Of a stretch of DNA of 31,544 nt, positions 18,429 through 26,700 are shown one piece after another. Location of the stretch: NCBI GenBank assembly GCA_029945375.1, contig JAQOTE010000041.1, positions 1 to 31,544 of the forward strand. The letters run 5' to 3'. Origin of the DNA: Agaricus subrufescens (taxonomy: Eukaryota > Basidiomycota > Agaricomycetes > Agaricales > Agaricaceae). How positions within the stretch are numbered: position 1 is the stretch's first letter; every line of letters begins with the position of its first letter. The translations under genes and the position numbers were made by a program. The notes under the pieces are model-generated. The model saw only the letters and a program-made list of their open reading frames with translations, was not told the DNA's origin and did not search any database.

Positions 18429-20186
18429 TTAGATTTTCTTCGGCGGAAATTGGCGATGAAGCCATTCCCTATCAAAGCGATGTGCCCAGAACGGACAACT
18501 CTTCCTGTCCAAGGCGGAGTGATTACGCTTTTCCCGTTTCGACGCGGTACAGTTCACGCAATGCCGGTTCTCAGCTGAAGCAGCTGGAACCATGAGATGA
18601 TGCGACTCCTCCCGATGAGGACCGCCGCAGAGGGGACAGCGCACACCTTCACGGCGGCACTTAGAATGATGATGGCCCCACCTGTAGCACCGAGTGCACA
18701 GGACGGACCCAGAGTGGGGGCGAGCGCCGGCAATTCTGCAGTTAGTGCCAGCTACTTGAATATGCTTACTGATGAGAATCTTCGAATTCGCACCGGATAC
18801 CGAATCTACGATGTCGACCCATGCAACGCATGAGTCAGAGTGGGGAGAAGTCCGCATGACGCGGATGTTGCGTGTCCAACCAGCTAGCATGTTGCCGAGT
18901 TCAGAAAGCTTGAATTCGTTGTGAATTCGCGCGGTGGTGGGGGCGAGCCATTCTTTGGAAGTAGGATTGACAATAGGAATATCCACCACCTTGAGATAAG
19001 ATGTGGAGTTGATAGCAGAGGTGCGGATAGGCCTCGCACCCTCAGGAATGGGGAAACGCGACTTGATGTGCTTGAGCACGAAGTCCGCCTCGGATTTGGT
19101 GGGAACGATGTTGGTGGCTAAGAATACTTTCCCCGGTCCACCTTCATCCTGAGAAGAGAAGATTACCATACAGGACTGCGGTAGATTCTTCTCGATAAGT
19201 TCGTTGATCTCTTTCAAGATTGTAGAAGTGATCATAGTGGCTCGAAAATTGAGCGCACTAGGGACGCGAATGGATATGCCACGGCGTGAAGGGCCATGTA
19301 CAGTGTGTTTGCCCTGGCGACGTCGACGTTGCTTAGGCGCGGCTACGGAAACGGTGGGAGCCTCCGAAGGAGGCGGACGGCGTTGGAGAACAGGAGCAGG
19401 TGCACGATCGGCCTTGGCCGGAGCACTCTGCTTGGGAGGGGATTGAGCGACGGTCTTGACACGTTTGACATGTGGTTTGGGGATCGGCCGGGATGCCGAA
19501 CCCGTGGTACCGGGGGGAAGTGGGGCGAAATCCACGCGTTGAGAACGTGGAAGCCCGTCGAGAAGGTTGGCGACAGTGAAACCGCCGTCACACTTGAGAT
19601 CGAGGATTTTACGGTCTCGCAATAAAACTTGCAAGCTCGTAAGTATCATGGACAGGAATTTGGGGGTATCGCTGTCCGCTGAAGTGAGAGAGGATGTGTA
19701 ATCCTCTAAAGTGGAGAAAAAAAGTTCCCGGCCGGGAACATTATCTTTGGTATAAGGGATTTCCGGTACCGGTGGGTCCGGAGAGATGTCAACTGGAATC
19801 CGCGCAGGGGATTCAGTGGTCAGCATAGCGGAGGGGGTCGGAGACGGCTGTTCAGGCCGTTTGCCCAAAAGAGACTGAGTGACTTGCGTCAACTCGTGTC
19901 GAGGAGCGGAATCAAATGCAGAGAGTATCTCCGCAGGAGGGAGTAGATTTCCAGGACGAGAGGCCGAAGGTCGTTCAGACTGGAAGGGAGTACCGCCGAC
20001 ATAGGTCTGGCTGGGGTTAGAGAGGGTGCCCACAAAGAAAGAGGGCTCAAGCTCGGGAACAGGAGGGGCAGGGCCAGGTTGATCCCAGTCCTCGTCCGCA
20101 AATTCCTGCAACGTCTCGCGACGCGGCGGGGCAGGCGTACCTGCCGGAGGAGGTTGTTGAGACTTATTGCGACGTTTAGGAGGCAT
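18429..20186 (-). CDS. E5 ORF1, intact zinc-knuckle Gag-like RNA-binding protein
   Basis: 585 aa, ATG at 20186 (MPPKRRNKSQQPPPAGTP), stop at 18429. The Pro-rich N-terminal half shares little sequence with E4. The C-terminal half keeps the family blocks: HTVHGPSRRGISIRVP, STSYLKVVDIPIV, SCVAWVDIVDSVSGANSK, knuckles at 497-510 (CTRCYRWGHHHSKC) and 517-530, the CVNC cluster, and CPFWAHRFDREWLHRQF. It is clearly diverged from E2/E3 and from E4 yet fully open. The role is inferred as RNA binding and RNP assembly; no catalytic domain is present. A retained ORF in a non-autonomous element argues that the protein matters for transposition of E5. Confidence 0.9.
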   Translation of the reverse strand: MPPKRRNKSQQPPPAGTPAPPRRETLQEFADEDWDQPGPAPPVPELEPSFFVGTLSNPSQTYVGGTPFQSERPSASRPGNLLPPAEILSAFDSAPRHELTQVTQSLLGKRPEQPSPTPSAMLTTESPARIPVDISPDPPVPEIPYTKDNVPGRELFFSTLEDYTSSLTSADSDTPKFLSMILTSLQVLLRDRKILDLKCDGGFTVANLLDGLPRSQRVDFAPLPPGTTGSASRPIPKPHVKRVKTVAQSPPKQSAPAKADRAPAPVLQRRPPPSEAPTVSVAAPKQRRRRQGKHTVHGPSRRGISIRVPSALNFRATMITSTILKEINELIEKNLPQSCMVIFSSQDEGGPGKVFLATNIVPTKSEADFVLKHIKSRFPIPEGARPIRTSAINSTSYLKVVDIPIVNPTSKEWLAPTTARIHNEFKLSELGNMLAGWTRNIRVMRTSPHSDSCVAWVDIVDSVSGANSKILISKHIQVAGTNCRIAGARPHSGSVLCTRCYRWGHHHSKCRREGVRCPLCGGPHREESHHLMVPAASAENRHCVNCTASKREKRNHSALDRKSCPFWAHRFDREWLHRQFPPKKI

Positions 20187-20266
20187 AATGAATTGTATTC
20201 CCTACTAGCGCAGCTAAACCACAGGGCTTCCAAAGGGAAGGTAGTGGTAAGAGGTCAAGGGAAGGA

Positions 20267-20361
20267 GTGAACACTCTAGAAGCCTTTAGCTTCTTAGACT
20301 TGTTCGCAGGTGAGGATAGAGTTCTGTATATTCATAGATAGCTTCTTAGACTTGTTCACAG
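20267..20361 (+). repeat. 3' LTR of copia element D, second part
   Basis: Continues the D LTR after E5, starting with the right TSD copy (20267-20283). It contains the paired LTR repeats AGCTTCTTAGACTTGTTCGC and AGCTTCTTAGACTTGTTCAC, the D version of the 22-bp repeats of A and C. Homology stops at 20361, where the end of the F LTR (TGTCAG) begins in the opposite orientation. Confidence 0.75.
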
Positions 20362-20652
20362 TGTCAGAGGTAGAACGGAGAGACATGGCGCGATGCAGGC
20401 GGTTCTAACGGTGGTAGTGACGAGTGAATCGGATTAGAATTAAATGAGATATCCTATAGCCAGACAGAATGCAGGAAGCTAATCATGAATATACAAACTC
20501 TACTCACCTGTGAACAAAGTCTAGAAAGCCAAGGCTTCTAAACTGATCATAACAGTCAACAGCAACACTAGCTATCACACGTTAAGTCGTACCATCTCTG
20601 GGGTCATATACAGGACTGAACAGACATCTTCAGACTACCAGACATTCTAACA
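20362..20652 (-). repeat. 3' LTR of copia element F
   Basis: Minus orientation, 291 bp, TGTTAGAATGTC...CTCTGACA. It is preceded in sense direction by the 3' end of a copia internal region (20653-20687), so it is a 3' LTR. It inserted into the D LTR, so the two LTRs converge. The candidate 5-bp duplication on this side is CACAG at 20357-20361; the other end of F lies outside the window. Confidence 0.75.
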
Positions 20653-20687
20653 CCTTGCCAGTCCAACCAGTCCATGCTGTCCAAGTC
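20653..20687 (-). pseudogene. Copia F 3' internal end, left of LINE
   Basis: 35 bp matching the segment between the copia stop codon and LTR in D (CATGGACTGGTTGGA...). It is cut by the LINE. The last 13 bp (20675-20687) are the left TSD copy, TGCTGTCCAAGTC. Confidence 0.75.
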
Positions 20688-20811
20688 ACGCTTCTTGATC
20701 TGTAACCACCACCTTCCTGTTTAGGATATTGGTGTTGGCCAGCATTTAGTAGTGGTAATACACGTTCTACAGGGATAACGCTTGATATCTCGCGACCCCC
20801 TGCGCTCTAGT
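20688..20811 (+). promoter_or_regulatory. LINE 5' UTR and probable internal promoter region
   Basis: 124 bp before ORF1. The first 40 bp (CTTCTTGA...ACCACCACCTTCCT) are shared with E2-E5 and ES, and end here in a diverged TGTTTAGGATATT. An internal promoter downstream of the transcription start is expected for a LINE, but no defined element is recognised. Confidence 0.5.
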
Positions 20812-23799
20812 ATGTCTGGACTACGCAACCAGCCGTACAACCAACCCTCGCGACCGCCATCGCCATCGGGAAGTGTTCGTTCACTCTCTTCCCAAGCATC
20901 CAAGAAGTCCTCGTTTTACCAGAGGACCAAGGATCTAGTATCGAAAGCAGCTCCTAAGAAGAAGAGGAGTATGGCTAGAGAATTGAAGGGGATGTTAGCA
21001 CCTAGTGCTTTCAGAACCTTGGACCAGGAGGAAGTTGTGCCGACTTCCCAAGAGTCACAAGACGGGCCTGCTCCCAGGGATCCGTCATCGGATAAGGAGA
21101 TCGGACCTCAGAGGGAGGAAGATGAGTGTGAGAGTGAGGATGAGAGCGATGACGAGGACGATCGGATGAGAATGGAGAGGTTGGAGAGGAAGAGAATGGA
21201 GAGGTTGCGCCGGGAAGAGGAGGAAGAAGCCCGGGCCACTGACCAAACCTCCAGCGATTGGGGCATCCCTATGCCCACTGGAGACGAACTTAGGCACCCC
21301 GCCCTCGCTGCTCGCCACAGCGAGACACCACTATCCTATAAGACTGTCACCCCAGGCGACGTCTTTTCCACCCCCGACGCTGCGCTCTTGGACCACGAGG
21401 CACTAAGAGCCACGTCAGCCCCGTCCAACCAATCGGAGAGTTTCGGCTTTCCGACACCCGATCCGGCCCTCCTTAGTCACCCGGCTTTGAAGGTAACCGG
21501 TGCCACTCCTGCCAACCCGCCCGACAGCTTAGCCACTTCAGCGCCGCCGTCCGGCATAGTCGCGCCGGCTCTTAAGACCCGGCAAATCACCCCACCTTCT
21601 CGAGGCCCGGTCCCGGACCTCGACAAAACGCCGACAACGCCCAGAATAGTCAAGACGACTGAGGCACAACTCAATGCCCTTAGGGCACAGGAGAAAGAGC
21701 GGGAGTCTTCGCTCGACAGAGTCATTGGGGGTAACACGATTACTGCCACCCAATATTACCTCAACATCGAAGCGGCCAAGAAACGCGTCGATGAGATCCC
21801 GGAGATGGAGGAAAGACACTCCTCCCCAGCCTTTGTAGGAGACGATGGAAGGAAAATCCACTTCTACCCAGATGAGTTAGCAGATCTCGAGAAGAAGTTG
21901 TTCGATGCTTTCGGGCCGTTAATCAAAATGGCTCCCGGCAACTGCTCCAACCCTGGGGCGGTTGCAGAACTCATATGTAACGCTTTTGGGGCGGTCCTCG
22001 GCACGGACTGGGCCCATGTCAAAGTCGCCAACAAAGGTTCGCTCAACCATCGGCTGAGCAAATACATTCATGAAATGGATGACGAGAACAAGAAAGCTCT
22101 CCTCCCCATGACCACTACCCCCATCCAGTCACCCCCCGCTCAACAAGCTCGGGCCCCGGCTCCAACTACTGCCGCCCCAATGGAAATTGACTCCGCGCCG
22201 GCACCATCCCCAGCTCGCATTCCCGCCGCTGCCAAAGGTAAGGGCAAGGCACCCCCTCCCCCTCCCACTCCAGTACAGCCTCCCCCGGCACCCAAACCCA
22301 TCACTGTTGCGGCCTTACCCAAGGCCAACAAGTTCGCCAAGATTGCCGCAGAAAAGGCGGCCCCCAAGAAAGGTAAGTCCCAGCCCTCCGCTGGCCCCTC
22401 CAAACCCCGCGAGCTATACATCCAGCTGGAAGAGCCGCTACAAGGCCAAGCCGTACCCCCTCCTATCCCTCTCCACTCCAAGCCGGCCGCCATTGCAGCC
22501 CGTAAGCAAAACGCCGCTCAACGGATTGCGAATCAATCACGTGCCCCCCCTCCTCCCGCACCCAAACCAACATCTTACGCATCGGCCCTCAAAAAGCCGA
22601 CCGTTACCGCCCCCAACGTCGCCCCGAACATGCCATCCCAGGCCATCCAGTGGGCTGTTGAACTCAAGAAGTCGTTCCCGGAGATGAGTGTCCAGGAAGC
22701 GATGGCAATTTGCGCTCCGTTGGTGTATACACCGACGAACTCTACAGCTTCGGCTGAATCATCTGGGTCGGTGTCTAAAGGACGCAAACCGACTCTGGCC
22801 CAACAGGCCGCACAAGGAATATCGGGTGGACTCAATCGAAAGTCTGCCCAATTTGGCTTCACCCATATCGTTCAGCCAGAACGATTCACAGATATGGGAG
22901 CTATCGTTGATAAGATGAACAGGTATCTTATCTCTATCTCATCTCAACTTCGCATTCAAAACGGCCGCCTCTTTAAAACGGTCGTACACTTCTATCTTAA
23001 CCTTGTTCCATCTAAACAGGGTTTCACTAACGTCAAAGAGGCCCTTTACAAGGCCCTTGGACAAGACCTCACCCCCGAGGCGCCAGACCCACAGGCCCCT
23101 CAATCCGTCGCCCATCTTGTTATGACGGGCTTCAATTATTGGACTAACATGCACAATAGGAGACCGGAGGATGTTTTAACAGGTGCACAAGTTCTCGAAG
23201 GCATGAAGTCGGTAATCCAATTCAACGACCTCGAAGCCAAAGCCCCACCCGCAGTTGTCAAATGCAAAGGCTCTAATGACAAAGCGGTAGTTTTCTTAGA
23301 TGTCTGGGATTCCAAATCGGGCATCATGACAAAGCACCTCGTTAACAAGGTATACCATATTCGAGGCCGACTAATCAAACTAGCGTACGCCCGCCAGCGT
23401 GAGTTCGTCCCACAGTGTCAAAACTGTTGGCGATGGAATCACGGTACGTCCCGATGCCGCATTAATCACAAGAAATGCGCTAGGTGTTATCAACCCCACG
23501 ACACCGAAAACCATGACATCTTCGCCCCCTGCTGCGGAGAGCTTAGGAAGAAACCGGAGTGGACAGGTACGTGTACTCATGCTCCGAAATGTATCAATTG
23601 CGGTGGCTCCCACCCCGCCAATCACTCCAATTGTGTCTATAAACGACACCAGAACAACGAATCCTGGCACGCTCAACGCCGGGTTGCTGATAATGACAAA
23701 GAGACGACCAAGCGCAATAGGCGCAAGGCTAACATTACACAGGCTTTGGAGGTACCGCCTTCACAGATCATCGAAGTTCCCTCTTCGTCCGCTGAATGA
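20812..23799 (+). CDS. LINE ORF1, Gag-like RNA-binding protein with three zinc knuckles
   Basis: 995 aa from ATG 20812 (MSGLRNQPYNQ). The frame is open further upstream, but only to a TTG at 20782. Residues 1-90 are Ser/Lys-rich. A very acidic stretch then a charged coiled-coil-like segment lies at about 105-150, followed by a long Pro/Ala-rich region (to about 650). A conserved region resembling that of the ORF1-only proteins follows (VVFLDVWDSKSGIMTKHLV, with YHIRGRLIKLAYA). Knuckles: CQNCWRWNHGTSRC at 869-882, CARCYQPHDTENH, and CINCGGSHPANHSNC near 927-941. It lacks the CPFW...RFDR end motif of E1-E5. Expected to bind LINE RNA. It overlaps ORF2 by 4 nt. Confidence 0.9.
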   Translation: MSGLRNQPYNQPSRPPSPSGSVRSLSSQASKKSSFYQRTKDLVSKAAPKKKRSMARELKGMLAPSAFRTLDQEEVVPTSQESQDGPAPRDPSSDKEIGPQREEDECESEDESDDEDDRMRMERLERKRMERLRREEEEEARATDQTSSDWGIPMPTGDELRHPALAARHSETPLSYKTVTPGDVFSTPDAALLDHEALRATSAPSNQSESFGFPTPDPALLSHPALKVTGATPANPPDSLATSAPPSGIVAPALKTRQITPPSRGPVPDLDKTPTTPRIVKTTEAQLNALRAQEKERESSLDRVIGGNTITATQYYLNIEAAKKRVDEIPEMEERHSSPAFVGDDGRKIHFYPDELADLEKKLFDAFGPLIKMAPGNCSNPGAVAELICNAFGAVLGTDWAHVKVANKGSLNHRLSKYIHEMDDENKKALLPMTTTPIQSPPAQQARAPAPTTAAPMEIDSAPAPSPARIPAAAKGKGKAPPPPPTPVQPPPAPKPITVAALPKANKFAKIAAEKAAPKKGKSQPSAGPSKPRELYIQLEEPLQGQAVPPPIPLHSKPAAIAARKQNAAQRIANQSRAPPPPAPKPTSYASALKKPTVTAPNVAPNMPSQAIQWAVELKKSFPEMSVQEAMAICAPLVYTPTNSTASAESSGSVSKGRKPTLAQQAAQGISGGLNRKSAQFGFTHIVQPERFTDMGAIVDKMNRYLISISSQLRIQNGRLFKTVVHFYLNLVPSKQGFTNVKEALYKALGQDLTPEAPDPQAPQSVAHLVMTGFNYWTNMHNRRPEDVLTGAQVLEGMKSVIQFNDLEAKAPPAVVKCKGSNDKAVVFLDVWDSKSGIMTKHLVNKVYHIRGRLIKLAYARQREFVPQCQNCWRWNHGTSRCRINHKKCARCYQPHDTENHDIFAPCCGELRKKPEWTGTCTHAPKCINCGGSHPANHSNCVYKRHQNNESWHAQRRVADNDKETTKRNRRKANITQALEVPPSQIIEVPSSSAE

Positions 23800-26700
23800 A
23801 TAGCGACGACCACACTCACTCAAGCGGAAATCGAAAACCCGCACCACACTCGTTAAGTAATATTTCTATTATTTCATTCAATGTTCGCAAAAATTGGGAA
23901 GCCACCTCGGTGCTTCTCGATAAAATGGCAGGCTACACGGACATTATTATGTTCCAAGAACCGGGGTGGAAGGGCGTCCGCACCCAACCATCCACTACTA
24001 ACAAGGAAGGGGACATGGCCTACGGCCCGCCTCTTCATCCATCATGGACAGCCTTCACGGAGGCGTTCAACAATATAGATGACAGGCGAGAACACCCAAG
24101 AGTTCTCACTTACATCAACAAACGCATGAATGTCTTCAAACCCTTACTCCGGTCCGACATCATCAAACACAGAGACGTCTCTTTGATCACGCTCAAACTC
24201 AAGACTCCTCGCATGGGTATCCCGGAGGAGTTCAACATCCTTAATGTGTACAATGACGGAGAAACTCAATCCGCCGTTCGTGCACTCTCAGCGGCAAGTA
24301 TAAATTTCCCAAAAATTTCTCTCTGCTCCGGCGACTTTAATATCCAAGATCGCGAATGGGACGAGGGGGCGGCATCACAATACCGACCCTCGTCTCCTTA
24401 CATGAAGCTCAAGGAGGTCCTCAATGACCTTGAGCTATCATATGTGCCACCCTCTAACGGAGGTGAAGCGACTCGCATACCAGACAACCCCGAAAATAGG
24501 GCGTCGGTTCTAGACCTGGTCTTCGCTTCGGCGGACCTCATTAACAATAAAGAGTTCGCCTATGAGATCCGAACTAATCCAACAGAAAGATGGGGGTCTG
24601 ATCACCGGCCCCTGTCCATATCGGTCCCATTCGCCAAAGCGGGAAGCGAGGGTAAAGGGAAGGAGAGAATTGATGAGGGATCTGAGGAGGAGGAGGACTA
24701 CATCAAAACGATCACGGCCAAACTCGGCAGCATCAAAATCAGTACCGTCCGCACTAAGGAGGAGCTCGAGGAGGTACTTGAACAAATCGGATCGATATTC
24801 GACGAAGCATGGAAAGCGAATGCGAAGGAAAGCAAACTCAGCCGTCATGGTAAAAAGTGGTGGAATGAGGATTGTAAGAAGGCGTACAAAGAATACAGCA
24901 AACGAATCAATGGACGCAAAAACCTCAAAGCTCGTAAGGAACTCAAACGCACCATCCGAGCAGCAAAAAGGGAACACTTCGACAAAAGGATCGAGGAAAT
25001 CGCCACAGACAACCGAAGACCATGGGATTTGATGCCGTGGGCAAGAGAACGCAAGATGGAGGCTGTCGAAGCAATCTTGGACAATGAAGGTAAACCGTGC
25101 CTCGATGAGGACTCGCTTTTCAATACTCTTCACGCTACATATAACTCAGCGAGTAACCGAACCACTAACCTTAACAGGATGGTTGAGGAAATTGGAATGT
25201 TCGACGAGAGGACGTGGTCCGTCTTCTCCATTCAAGAATTTCGCGACGCCCTCAAAAACTGCGCGAAGAACACTGCTCCGGGTCCCGACCATGTGACCTG
25301 GAGAATATGGAAGCAGTTGGCGTGCAGCGAATTAGTATGCATTCTGATGACCACTATAGCTAACCTTTGCATCGAACTAGGTAAATGGCCGAAGCACTTC
25401 AAAAACTCGGTTTCGGTAGTGATACCGAAGCCGGGTAAACCTTCATACGATCGGGCCAAATCCTTTAGGCCCATCGTCCTCCTCAACACGATGGGGAAAC
25501 TCGTCGAAAAAATGATCGCCAGGCGTCTTCAATTCGAAGGAGTCGCCACCTGCGCCATCCACCCATGCCAAACCGGCGGTATCATACAACGATCCGTCGA
25601 AGACGCAGCTGTTGCCCTCACCCACCACGTTCGATCGGGATGGGCTCACAAAAAGGTCACGTCTGTCATTGCTTTCGACGTTGCCCAATTCTTTCCTTCT
25701 CTTAATCATAACGCTTTACTTCAAATTCTCAGACATTTTGGTTTTGCGAACAAGATATGTAACTTCTTCTCTGATTATTTAGTTGACAGAAAAACACAAT
25801 ACTCCATAAAAAACGAAACATCTCCGCTATTTGACAGTAACGTAGGTGTAGGACAAGGTTCAGCGCTTTCTCCAATTCTTTCTGCTTTGTATATTGCGCC
25901 TGTATTTCACCTATTGGACAGATGGGTTAACATTCGAGATGAGGTTGATTCTTTTTCTTCTCCTTCTCCTTTGACTGCGATTCTCTCTTTTGTTGATGAC
26001 GGACTTCTTGTTGCTTCAGGGGATTGTTATGACTCGGTTCACAGAACTCTAAAAGAGGCGTATGCCCAAATAACTTCCATTCTCAACGACTTCGGTCTTG
26101 TGATGGAACACTCAAAGACGGAATTACTCAACTTTGCTGAATCCGCCAGCAAGAAAGACTCTCCGAACCCATCTATCGACCTAGGGTTCGAACCATTCAC
26201 TTCCACCTCCCCACTCGTTCCCAAAACGGTGTGGAGATATCTCGGCATCCGTTTCGACCGCAACCTACATTTTCGGGAACATGTCAAATATTACGCCACT
26301 AAATCGCTCTCTGCAGTTCGCTGTATGAGAATTCTTGGCAATTCCAACCGAGGCCTCACGCCTAAACAGAAGCGCACCCTTTACATATCGTGCGTCCAGC
26401 CAATAGCGACGTTCGGACTTCGCTGTTGGTACAAACCCGGTACTCGAAGCTTCAAAACCAACATGAACATGCTTCGACTCACCCACAACCAAGGAGCCCG
26501 CTGGATCACTGGCGCGTTCCGAACTTCCCCCTTAGGAGGCATGACAGCCATGGCTGGCTTAATGCCTCTCCACCTATCCATCAAAAAGCTCTTCGAACGG
26601 TCAGTTAATCGCTTGAAGACGCTACCCACACACCACCCCGTTCTTTCACTATTAGAACGGCGAAAAGCCAAACACTCTACCCTCCACCCTAACTCTCTGG

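Larger units (their letters stand above)
18174..20266 (-). mobile_element. E5: intact ORF1-only non-LTR element
   Basis: A 2093-bp minus-strand insertion in the D LTR with a 17-bp TSD (one mismatch). Poly(A) is the T run 18174-18185. The 5' leader (CTTGACCTCTTACCACTACC, TTCCCTTTGGAAG) lies at about 20225-20260. The 3' tail is the most divergent of the family (GAACGCTATGGCACC instead of TACGCGTCATGGCACC) but keeps GAAATAAACC and GTTGATTAT before poly(A). It has no ORF2. Confidence 0.9.

Noticed and set aside
13781..20266. E4 and E5 as ordinary 5'-truncated LINE copies
   Set aside because: Both keep the 5' leader and a complete ORF1 followed directly by the 3' tail; 5' truncation would remove ORF1 before ORF2.
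20782..20811. Upstream extension of LINE ORF1 by 10 codons
   Set aside because: It would begin at TTG; the ATG at 20812 is the first proper start and fits the expected N-terminus.
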